This document shows, one piece after another, positions 19,513-27,711 of a stretch of DNA of 35,995 bases. The stretch comes from Arcicella sp. (lineage in GTDB: Bacteria; Bacteroidota; Bacteroidia; Cytophagales; Spirosomataceae). Positions within the stretch are counted from its first letter, which is position 1; each line of letters opens with the position of its first letter. The position numbers and the translations under genes are program-made. The stretch is taken from positions 1 through 35,995 of the forward strand of contig JANXRS010000139.1 in NCBI GenBank assembly GCA_025356745.1. Direction: 5' to 3'. The notes beneath the pieces were generated by a model. The model made no database searches. It had not been told where the DNA came from and saw only the letters and a program-made list of their open reading frames with translations.

Positions 19513-20466
19513 TTAGATTCCTTCCTGTTCTAACAATTGAATCAATCTCGAAGAAAATATTTTGCGACCTTGAGCATTTGGATGAAAAACACTATCGTAA
19601 AAAAAAACATCATCCATTACAGAGTTTTCTGGACTACCGAGAATCGTAAAATTCAAATTATTGTTAAATTGTTGCTTTATTTTATTAATTACAAGTATAT
19701 TTTTCTCATAACCACTTTCTACATAACAAGGAAAGGTGAAAAATACCTTTACGCCTTTCTGTTTTGCAAATGCTTCAAAATCATTCAAATCTTGAATTTG
19801 CTCACTGAATTCCGCATTAACTGATATTTCTGGAACTTCAAATTTGGGTTGTATATTATTTAAATGTCCAATCAAATCTCCATTTTTAGCAAAACATTTT
19901 CTAAAAAAAACGGAGGTGTTATCATTAATATCAATCGGTTTTCGGCGTGTACCCGACCACATTTCGCCAATTAAAAGTTTAAAATCAGTTAATCTATGAA
20001 GAGTATAGGCTCCTATTTCTTCTAAAAAAGATGTAAAATGAATCCAATCTTTTGCAGGAGGATAAAAATCAGAAACCACCAGTTTTTCTTCAGATTCACC
20101 TTCTGAAGTTGCTATATATTCCAAAGTTATCAACACAATATCCCCTTTTCTGACCGTTGCTCTAAGTTCATCCATCATAAACCTGCTACCCAACATAAAA
20201 TGAAGCGAGGCATTAACCACCGGGATTTCCAATTCTTTGGACAATAAATCGCTATCCACTCCAAACGCCATACTTGAACCACTCATCAATATCAAACGGG
20301 GTGATGGAATAGAGTCCAGCAAGTGCATTTTATCAATAATTCCTGCTAAATACGTATTTCTTGAGTTTGGAACAAAAGCTAAGTCAGCTTTACGAATTCC
20401 ATCAATTATTATAAGAGGAATAATTGCAATAAATATTACTCGTGTAAAAAATTTTATAAGTTTCAA
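19513..20466 (-). CDS. SGNH-like extracytoplasmic protein, paralog of downstream neighbour (copy 2)
   Basis: MSGSSMAFGVDSDLLSKELEIPVVNASLH...RKGDIVLITLEY and YDSVFHPNAQGRKIFSSRLIQLL parallel the neighbouring protein over its length. Confidence 0.65.
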   Translation of the reverse strand: MKLIKFFTRVIFIAIIPLIIIDGIRKADLAFVPNSRNTYLAGIIDKMHLLDSIPSPRLILMSGSSMAFGVDSDLLSKELEIPVVNASLHFMLGSRFMMDELRATVRKGDIVLITLEYIATSEGESEEKLVVSDFYPPAKDWIHFTSFLEEIGAYTLHRLTDFKLLIGEMWSGTRRKPIDINDNTSVFFRKCFAKNGDLIGHLNNIQPKFEVPEISVNAEFSEQIQDLNDFEAFAKQKGVKVFFTFPCYVESGYEKNILVINKIKQQFNNNLNFTILGSPENSVMDDVFFYDSVFHPNAQGRKIFSSRLIQLLEQEGI

Positions 20467-20510
20467 TCTATTATTGTGTTGCTCTTTTAATAGTGATAAT
20501 GTTACTTTGC

Positions 20511-21695
20511 TTACAATTCATACAGTAAATATTTCTTCCGAATCGTTTTATACTTCTCTAAATCTACTTTCCAAGACATTCTAATTTGCTTCTCACTCAT
20601 TCCAGCAATGATTTGTTTCCGTAGTGTGTCACTACCAGCCAATTTATCAAAGAAAGAAGGACTCCTAAAAAACTTAACTTTATTTTCTGATTTTTGGTAA
20701 AAGTTAATTGCATATTTCAAAGTAAATTTTTGCTTACGGGCATTAATCGTAGATAAATCTTCTCCGTAACACAACTTACCTTTTTGCGGTGGATTCTTTG
20801 CTCCAGGCTTGTCTTCGGGTGTAAAAGTAAAACTCCCATTATTAGGATTGGGCGAACCGATCACTTGAAATTGTTTATCCGTTCCACGCCCAACGCTCAC
20901 GTCCGTACCTTCAAAAAAACAAATAGAGGGATATAAAAGCATAGATTGTAAATTTGGCAAATTGGGAGAAGTAGCAATTGGTGGATAGTAAGCCGTTGAA
21001 TGTTTATAACCTAAACACTTGATTATCTGCATATTGCATTTTTTACTTCCACTCAACCAACCTTCACCATTTATCATTTGAGCCAATTCTCCAACGGTAC
21101 AACCATGTACAACAGGCACAGGATTTAAGCCTACGAACGAAGCAAATTTCTTATCCAACACCTGACCATCCACATAATGTCCGTTAGGATTTGGTCTATC
21201 CAAAATTAATAATTTTTTCGACTGTTCCGCACAGGCTTCCATAACGTAGTGCATCGTGGATGTGTAGGTATAAAACCTTACTCCCACATCTTGAATATCA
21301 AAAATTACAACATCAATTCCCTCTAATTGAGTTGCAGATGGCTTTTTATTTGCTCCATACAAAGAAACAATTGGTAAACCAGTCTTTTTATCAATGCCAT
21401 TAGCCACGTGTTCGCCCGCATCTGCCGTACCTCTAAATCCATGTTCTGGTGCAAAAATTGTTTTGATTTTAATACCTAAAGAAAGCAAAGAATCAGCCAA
21501 ATGGATTTTGCCAATCATTGAAGTATGATTTACCACTAAGGCTACTGTTTTGCCTTTTAAATCAGGAACATATAAATTGGTCTGCTCTGCTCCTGTTTTC
21601 AAAATTTTTGAAACATCAGTTTGCGTTGATGCACACGCCGTTAATGCACACAGATTTAAGAAGAAAAAAGTGTTTTTTATGAAAGTTAAATTCAT
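20511..21695 (-). CDS. DUF1343 protein, NamZ-like exo-beta-N-acetylmuramidase
   Basis: Lipoprotein-like signal (LCALTAC); GKTVALVVNHTSMIG, IKTIFAPEHGFRGTADAGEHV, IFDIQDVGVRFYTYTSTMHYVMEAC, ILDRPNPNGHYVDGQVLD, EGTDVSVGRGTDKQFQVIGSP are DUF1343 signatures. Confidence 0.92.
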   Translation of the reverse strand: MNLTFIKNTFFFLNLCALTACASTQTDVSKILKTGAEQTNLYVPDLKGKTVALVVNHTSMIGKIHLADSLLSLGIKIKTIFAPEHGFRGTADAGEHVANGIDKKTGLPIVSLYGANKKPSATQLEGIDVVIFDIQDVGVRFYTYTSTMHYVMEACAEQSKKLLILDRPNPNGHYVDGQVLDKKFASFVGLNPVPVVHGCTVGELAQMINGEGWLSGSKKCNMQIIKCLGYKHSTAYYPPIATSPNLPNLQSMLLYPSICFFEGTDVSVGRGTDKQFQVIGSPNPNNGSFTFTPEDKPGAKNPPQKGKLCYGEDLSTINARKQKFTLKYAINFYQKSENKVKFFRSPSFFDKLAGSDTLRKQIIAGMSEKQIRMSWKVDLEKYKTIRKKYLLYEL

Positions 21696-21705
21696 TGATT
21701 TATCT

Positions 21706-21738
21706 CAAATTTAGCAAAATCATCGTAATTTGTATCAA
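21706..21738 (-). promoter_or_regulatory. Bacteroidota-type promoter for the DUF1343-SGNH-MBOAT cluster
   Basis: On the minus strand TTG (21738-21736), 22 nt spacer, TAAATTTG (21713-21706), matching TTG...TAnnTTTG upstream of the start at 21695. Confidence 0.5.
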
Positions 21739-21794
21739 AATTAATACTCATACGTTGAGAAACAGAATAATTATTCAAATTTACAAAATACCGC

Positions 21795-23015
21795 ATGAAT
21801 TTCCCCTATTTCATTTCCCAACGTATTCAAAATACTAAAACTTCCTCATTTTCAGGCACGGTTACAAAAATTGGTATAGGTAGTATTGCCGTGGGTTTGG
21901 CGGTAATGATTTTAGCTTTTGCGGTATTATTTGGGTTTAAAAATGCCATAAATCAAAAAATATTTAGTCTCGCAGGTCACCTAAAAGTTGCCAAATTTTC
22001 TGCTAATGAATCTTACGAAGAATATCCCATTACAAAGCAAACAGATTTATTTAGAAACTATAAAAAAATTCCAGAAATTGCTCATTTACAGACCGTTATT
22101 CAGAAGGCAGGCATCTTGAAAACACGCCAAGACATTTTAGGTGTGGTGATGAAAGGTATTAGTAAAGACTTTGATTTTGAGCGTTTTCAACCAAATATTA
22201 TTGAAGGAAAACAGATTGAATTTTTAGATTCTACGTATTCAAAAGATATTTTAATTAGTAAAATTATAGCCAATAAACTTCAATTAAAAGTAGGTGATTC
22301 GCCCATTATTTATTTCCTGAACGCTACTGACCGACCACGAAAATTAACAGTTACAGGAATTTATGAAACCAGTTTAGAAGAATTTGATAAAAATCTTATT
22401 ATTGGAGACATAGGTCTAATTCAACGAATAAATGGTTGGGGAGCTGATTCAGTAGGGAGTTATGAGATTTACGTTAAAGATTTCGAACAATTAAATGCCA
22501 TCGCCAAAGTTGTTCAAGACAAATTACAGCCTGACATGAAGTTAAAGAAAATAACCGATACTTTCATGGGATTATTCGACTGGCTGAGTATGTTGGATAG
22601 AAATATGGTGATTTTTTTAACCCTGATTCTGTTTGTTGCGTGCTTTAATATGATTTCGATTTTGTTGGTTTTAATGTTGGAGCGAACACCAATGATTGGC
22701 GTTTTGAAAGCCTTAGGAGGCAGTGATTGGCAAATTAGAAAAATCTTTCTTTGGAGTGGTTTTTCCATGATTTTCAAAGGTTTAGTCTATGGAAATATCG
22801 GTGGAATTGGCATTTGTTTACTCCAAAAATACTATAAAATAATACCCTTAGATGCTGCAAATTATTACATGAATACCGTCCCGATTAATCTGAATTGGGG
22901 GGTGATTATGTTATTAAATCTCGCAACAGTTTCTTTGGTAGTATTGGTTTTAATTATCCCAACTTTCGTCATCACTCGCATTGAACCTGTCAAGGCAATT
23001 GTGTTTCGGAAGTGA
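21795..23015 (+). CDS. FtsX-like/LolC-LolE-type ABC transporter permease
   Basis: MNFPYFISQRIQNTKTSSFSGTVTKIGIGSIAVGLAVMILAFAVLFGFKNAI; MISILLVLMLERTPMIGVLKALGGSDWQIRKIFLWSG; C-terminal IEPVKAIVFRK. Confidence 0.92.
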   Translation: MNFPYFISQRIQNTKTSSFSGTVTKIGIGSIAVGLAVMILAFAVLFGFKNAINQKIFSLAGHLKVAKFSANESYEEYPITKQTDLFRNYKKIPEIAHLQTVIQKAGILKTRQDILGVVMKGISKDFDFERFQPNIIEGKQIEFLDSTYSKDILISKIIANKLQLKVGDSPIIYFLNATDRPRKLTVTGIYETSLEEFDKNLIIGDIGLIQRINGWGADSVGSYEIYVKDFEQLNAIAKVVQDKLQPDMKLKKITDTFMGLFDWLSMLDRNMVIFLTLILFVACFNMISILLVLMLERTPMIGVLKALGGSDWQIRKIFLWSGFSMIFKGLVYGNIGGIGICLLQKYYKIIPLDAANYYMNTVPINLNWGVIMLLNLATVSLVVLVLIIPTFVITRIEPVKAIVFRK

Positions 23016-23020
23016 AGAAT

Positions 23021-23063
23021 TTGTGATTTAGTAATTTTTCATTACATAATCACTAAATCACAA
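23021..23063. terminator. Candidate bidirectional terminator between convergent genes
   Basis: ttgtgatttagt (23021-23032) / actaaatcacaa (23052-23063), perfect 12-bp inverted repeat in the 67-bp gap between convergent CDSs. Confidence 0.6.
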
Positions 23064-23082
23064 TTAACTCAATTACAAATAA

Positions 23083-23982
23083 TTACAATAATGCTGCTCC
23101 AAAAACGCCCGCACTATCACCCAAAAGTGGTTTTATAATGGGCGTACTCAATTTTTTATTGTTAAAAATATACTTTTTAATTCTCTCATAACCTTCAGTA
23201 TAAAGTAAATCTATGTTGCCAACGCCTCCGCCAATAATAATTAAATCAGGGTCTAGAACATTAATTAATGTTGAGATTCCACGACCGTAAAATTCTAACA
23301 TTCGGTCAATTGTAGCTTCTGCAAATGAATCAGACTTAGCTTCGTATCTTTCCAGTATCTCCTTTAATTTTAAATGACTGCCTGTGTTTTTTTCGTAAAA
23401 ATGTTCTAGTCCACTTCCAGAAATAACCTTCTCGGCACAGCCTGATTTACCACAATAACAATCTTCCCCACCTTCTTCAAGAATATTATGTCCCCACTCA
23501 CCGCCAATTCCATGATGCCCTCTAATAACTTTTCCATGCACGACCAAACCTCCACCAACTCCAGTTCCCATAATTACCCCAAAAACTAATTCAGCATTTG
23601 GATAATTCTTGCCTGCACCCATCAGTGTTTCCGCCAATGCAAAACAATTGGCATCATTCGCCAACTTTACGGGTACACCCAAAACTTTTTCTAAATCTTG
23701 GTTCATCGGTTGCCCATTCATGCAAACGGTATTACAATTTTTCATCAATTGTGTTTCGGGGTCAAGAACGCCAGGAGTTGCAAAACCAATTTTATCAGGT
23801 TTTTCCCCTAAGTCTTCCGAAACCAAATTAACTAACTTAACTATTTGATTAACAATGTGTTGATAACCTTTATCAGCCTCCGTTGGAACACGTTTTCTGA
23901 TAATTACCGATAAATTATTTTCACTATCTAAAACGGCACATTCAATTTTTGTACCTCCTAAATCAATACCCCAAAGTTTCAT
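23083..23982 (-). CDS. ROK family sugar kinase
   Basis: MKLWGIDLGGTKIECAVLD, NDANCFALAE, GVIMGTGVGGGLVVHGKVIRGHHGIGGEWGHN, Zn motif CYCGKSGCAEKVISG. Confidence 0.94.
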   Translation of the reverse strand: MKLWGIDLGGTKIECAVLDSENNLSVIIRKRVPTEADKGYQHIVNQIVKLVNLVSEDLGEKPDKIGFATPGVLDPETQLMKNCNTVCMNGQPMNQDLEKVLGVPVKLANDANCFALAETLMGAGKNYPNAELVFGVIMGTGVGGGLVVHGKVIRGHHGIGGEWGHNILEEGGEDCYCGKSGCAEKVISGSGLEHFYEKNTGSHLKLKEILERYEAKSDSFAEATIDRMLEFYGRGISTLINVLDPDLIIIGGGVGNIDLLYTEGYERIKKYIFNNKKLSTPIIKPLLGDSAGVFGAALL

Positions 23983-23993
23983 GGTTAGCTTTT

Positions 23994-25028
23994 TTATCTA
24001 TTTTTATATATCCAATTAATTTTACTCAAAATTGATTCATCTTGTGTGAACCCTCGAACGTATTTTTCAATAAATTCTCCATCCTTTTTATCAATAGTTT
24101 TCAATCCTTTATAAAAATTATCAATCAATTCAATCGCTTTTTCAGGTTGGTTAGTGGTGAATAAGACCTTCGTCTCAGGCAATAAAAAACGGCCTGCAAT
24201 GGATTGTTTGTCTATTCCAATTTTTCGCAAAGTTTCTTTCATTTCTGCCATTTTTTCCAAAGAAAAACGATTTGCACGACTACTGTAAAGACTGTACATT
24301 ACCGTATTTTCAACCGTAGAAATAACATCTTGTTTAGGGTGTTTTGCGTAGTAAGCCTCTAAATTATTGACAACGTGCTTAAAAAGAGGATTCTCATCGT
24401 CAATGATGACTTTTTGTAAAACTAAAAAATTGATCGGATTTTGAAAATTTGCACTCTGCTGTTTTTCCGCAAAAGCATTCATAGCAGCAATATTAGCCGT
24501 TGTATCACAAATCATTCTTGACATATATCCATACTCAACCAGAAAATTGTCATCACGAACACCTTGCTGAAAATGATTCTTCCACGAAGCTGAATTTTTG
24601 GTGGAATCAATGGCACGGTCTGCCATCTCTTTGAGCAATTTTTCATTATTTTGTTCATCGCCTGACACTTGAATGTGCATCAATTTTTCGTCTTTATCCC
24701 AAAACGACATCATAGGCGTTGAAAGAACATAAATATTATGCTTTTTCCAAAACTCACGACCTTCGGGTGAATTTACTTCCACTTGATACGAAACAAATTT
24801 TTGATTGAAATATGCTCCAACATTTGGGTTGGTATCAAAGGTTTTTTTGAAGTTTTCACAATGCGGACAGCCAATGGCATAAATTTCCACAAAAACGAGC
24901 TTGTTTTGCTTTTTAGCTATTTCAAAGGCATTTTTAAGACTGGTCTTTACAAATTTAACGCCTTGGATTTGAGCATTTATACTTTGTGTAAAAAGCACAG
25001 CAATGCAAAAAGTTATGGTTTTTAACAT
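23994..25028 (-). CDS. Thioredoxin-like family protein with CPHC motif
   Basis: Signal peptide; KLVFVEIYAIGCPHCENFKKTFDTNPNVGAYFNQKFVSYQVEV; cis-Pro-like STPMMSFWD. Confidence 0.85.
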   Translation of the reverse strand: MLKTITFCIAVLFTQSINAQIQGVKFVKTSLKNAFEIAKKQNKLVFVEIYAIGCPHCENFKKTFDTNPNVGAYFNQKFVSYQVEVNSPEGREFWKKHNIYVLSTPMMSFWDKDEKLMHIQVSGDEQNNEKLLKEMADRAIDSTKNSASWKNHFQQGVRDDNFLVEYGYMSRMICDTTANIAAMNAFAEKQQSANFQNPINFLVLQKVIIDDENPLFKHVVNNLEAYYAKHPKQDVISTVENTVMYSLYSSRANRFSLEKMAEMKETLRKIGIDKQSIAGRFLLPETKVLFTTNQPEKAIELIDNFYKGLKTIDKKDGEFIEKYVRGFTQDESILSKINWIYKNR

Positions 25029-25085
25029 GGGTTATAATTTTTTTGTAGGATAAACTTTATTACATACCGACCTAAACGAGCAAAA

Positions 25086-25355
25086 TTAATCCATAAATTC
25101 TTTTTCTGCCTGTTGCCAATACGTTAGTGAATCTCCAAAATGTCGTCCATTTGATTCCCAAATTTGGTAGGCTTTTAAACGGATTTTTTCATCTATAACT
25201 TCATCTTTCCAAAAGGAATCACATGAGTTAGTAACAAAATTAAATGGTAAGTTTCCGAAGAAATCTTGCCGTCCTTCAATTTCTGCATTGTGTCGATAGC
25301 ACAACTTTTTGATAGGGCAATCACCGCCCATACACATGGTTATATCGTAAGGCAT
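25086..25355 (-). CDS. Small Cys-rich protein with a DUF2934-like C-terminus
   Basis: N-terminal MPYDITMCMGGDCPIKKLCYRHNAE cysteine cluster; C-terminal IRLKAYQIWESNGRHFGDSLTYWQQAEKEF resembles DUF2934. Confidence 0.65.
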   Translation of the reverse strand: MPYDITMCMGGDCPIKKLCYRHNAEIEGRQDFFGNLPFNFVTNSCDSFWKDEVIDEKIRLKAYQIWESNGRHFGDSLTYWQQAEKEFMD

Positions 25356-25378
25356 AAGACAAATTTAAAGTAAAATTT

Positions 25379-26302
25379 TTATCGCCTATTATCATCATCA
25401 TCCATCATACTCAAGTAACTCGCATAACGACTTGACTGTATTTCTCCAACCTTAACTGCTTGTATAACAGTACATTGAGGTTCATTTACATGCTTACAAT
25501 TATGATATTTGCATTTATTCAGTAATTCCCGCATCTCCGGAAAAAAGTGCGATAATTCAGCTTTCTCAATGTCAATTAACCCTAATTCTTTAATGCCTGG
25601 CGTATCAATAATGTAAGAATTCTCGGAGATTTCAAACATGGTTGAAAACGTTGTTGTGTGTACGCCCTTGTTCGCAAAAGTTGAAATTTCTTTTGTTTTT
25701 AAATCCAAATCTGGAGCAATTTGATTCACCAAAGTAGATTTTCCAACGCCTGAATGTCCTGAAATTAGTGAGATTTTATCCTTTAGAATATCCTCAAATT
25801 GTTGAATTCCAATTTTTGTAGTAGCAGAGGTAAATATGGATGGATATCCAATTTCATGATACATCGTTGCCAAATCAATCATGTATTCTTTTTCTTCTTC
25901 CGAAAGTAAATCTATTTTATTGAAAACAATAATGGTTGGTATTCTAAATGATTCCGCCGTTACCAAAAATCTATCTAAAAACCCCAAAGAAGTTCTTGGA
26001 AAATTTAGGGTAATAATGATAATGGCTTGGTCGAGATTTGCTGCTAAAATATGCCCATGAGCGGTTTTATGCACAGATTTACGAATAATATAATTTTCTC
26101 TTTGGCTAATCTCATGGATAATTCCCGTGTTTTCAATTTTATCTTCAATGTCAAAAAGGACTCTGTCTCCCACCGCAATTGGGTTGGAGGTTTTCAATCC
26201 TTTTATTTTAAACTTTCCTCTCAAACGGCATTTCCAAGTATGTTTATTTTCGTCTAAAACCTCATACCATGAACCCGTTGAACGCATTACTAATCCTTTC
26301 AT
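25379..26302 (-). CDS. rsgA: Ribosome small subunit-dependent GTPase A
   Basis: NFPRTSLGFLDRFLVTAE, FNKIDLL, LISGHSGVGKSTLVNQI, VHTTTFSTMFEI, IDTPGIKELGL, C-terminal Zn motif CKYHNCKHVNEPQC. Confidence 0.96.
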   Translation of the reverse strand: MKGLVMRSTGSWYEVLDENKHTWKCRLRGKFKIKGLKTSNPIAVGDRVLFDIEDKIENTGIIHEISQRENYIIRKSVHKTAHGHILAANLDQAIIIITLNFPRTSLGFLDRFLVTAESFRIPTIIVFNKIDLLSEEEKEYMIDLATMYHEIGYPSIFTSATTKIGIQQFEDILKDKISLISGHSGVGKSTLVNQIAPDLDLKTKEISTFANKGVHTTTFSTMFEISENSYIIDTPGIKELGLIDIEKAELSHFFPEMRELLNKCKYHNCKHVNEPQCTVIQAVKVGEIQSSRYASYLSMMDDDDNRR

Positions 26303-26360
26303 ATTTTAAAATCGTAAGTCTTTAAAAGCAATTTAAGTCATAGTTAATTTTACTTATCAC

Positions 26361-27650
26361 TTAAATACTTAGAACTTCTACTGCATATTTAATAACTTTA
26401 TCCGTTCCTCCCAAATTGTCCTCCACATATTTTCTAATAATAGTATATTGCTGGTTTCTTAATTCAATATCACTATATAATTTCTGAAATTCTAAAGCAA
26501 ATTCATCCGAATTATGAATAGCTTTTGCTCCCGTAAGTTGCTCTAAATCAATGGCTTCTTGAAATTTATGATAATTTTTATCGCCAAAAAAGATTGGTAA
26601 GCCAAAGGTTGCAGCTTCTAAGATGTTGTGCAGTCCTTTACCGTAGCTCCCTCCTATCCATGCAAAATCTGCGTATTGGTAGAGAGAGGATAACATTCCG
26701 ATATTGTCGATTATTAAGGTATTTGAAGTTAGGTATTGGAAATTATTCGTACTAATCTCAGAATATCTTACACTACTTCCTTTCAATTGCTTTCTCCAAC
26801 TCTCAATCTCAACCTCGTGAATTTCGTGCGGAGCAATGATTACGCTTAAATCTTTCGTAAAATTATTCAAAAATGGAACAATTACCGCAAAATCTTCTTG
26901 CCAACACGAACCAATAATCAATAAAGGTTTCCCATTTTTGAATTGTTCAATAATTGGTAATGATTTTCGAGCATCTGCAATTTGTTTTACACGGTCGAAA
27001 CGGGTATCTCCCCCAACTGTAACCCTCTGAAGACCAATATTTTGCAATAAATCTAATGAAGATTGATTCTGTACAAAAATATAATCAAAATACGTTAAAA
27101 TATTTCGATAAAACCCACCATATCCTTTGAAAAATATTTGATTAGGTCTGAAAATAGCGGAGAAAGAAATCACTGGAATTTGCTTTTCGTGTAGAATTCT
27201 AAGATAATTATACCAAAATTCATACTTCACAAAAAAAGCGATAGAAGGGTTTATTATTTCAATAAAATCTCTTGCATTTGAAGGCGTATCTGAAGGTAAA
27301 TAACAAATAAAATCAGCCCCTGTATAGTCTTTACGCACTTCATAACCCGAAGGCGAAAAGAAAGTTAGCACAATTTTATAGGCTGGAAATGTTTCTCTAA
27401 ATTTTTCAATAACGGGTCGTCCTTGCTCAAATTCACCAAGAGATGCACAATGAAACCAAGCAATTTTTGAGTACTGAGTTTCAAGTGCGAAATTTCTTTG
27501 ACTTTCGATTTTTTCTTGCCAATTACTAACTGCTAATTGCCAACTATTCCTTCCTTCAATCCATAATTTAGCCTTATGATTAAAAGGACTAACCATCCAA
27601 ATAATAAACTGATAGAAATAAATAGAGAAATTATATAGGAGTGCTGACAA
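26361..27650 (-). CDS. waaA: 3-deoxy-D-manno-octulosonic acid transferase
   Basis: AWFHCASLGEFEQGRPVIEKFRETFP, TFFSPSGYEV, YEFWYNYL, GGDTRFDRV, GSCWQEDF, APHEIHE, GGSYGKGLHNILEAATFGLPIFFG. Confidence 0.95.
   Translation of the reverse strand: MSALLYNFSIYFYQFIIWMVSPFNHKAKLWIEGRNSWQLAVSNWQEKIESQRNFALETQYSKIAWFHCASLGEFEQGRPVIEKFRETFPAYKIVLTFFSPSGYEVRKDYTGADFICYLPSDTPSNARDFIEIINPSIAFFVKYEFWYNYLRILHEKQIPVISFSAIFRPNQIFFKGYGGFYRNILTYFDYIFVQNQSSLDLLQNIGLQRVTVGGDTRFDRVKQIADARKSLPIIEQFKNGKPLLIIGSCWQEDFAVIVPFLNNFTKDLSVIIAPHEIHEVEIESWRKQLKGSSVRYSEISTNNFQYLTSNTLIIDNIGMLSSLYQYADFAWIGGSYGKGLHNILEAATFGLPIFFGDKNYHKFQEAIDLEQLTGAKAIHNSDEFALEFQKLYSDIELRNQQYTIIRKYVEDNLGGTDKVIKYAVEVLSI
27516..27543 (-). repeat. 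Four tandem degenerate heptamers inside the waaA CDS
   Basis: Minus-strand TTGGCAA TTAGCAG TTAGTAA TTGGCAA (plus strand TTGCCAA TTACTAA CTGCTAA TTGCCAA), encoding part of NSWQLAVSNWQEK. Confidence 0.8.
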
Positions 27651-27711
27651 AATATTTTGTGTTAGATTTCATTCAAAATTAACGCAAAAGGTATAAAGTC
27701 GCAAATCGGAA

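Noticed and set aside
21795-23015. FtsX/LolE-like permease without a neighbouring ATPase as a novel exporter
   Set aside because: Lol-type permeases are often encoded apart from their ATPase in Bacteroidota; nothing unusual in the sequence.
23598-23848. Overlapping plus-strand ORFs antisense to the ROK kinase
   Set aside because: Shadow ORFs of a strongly conserved coding region.
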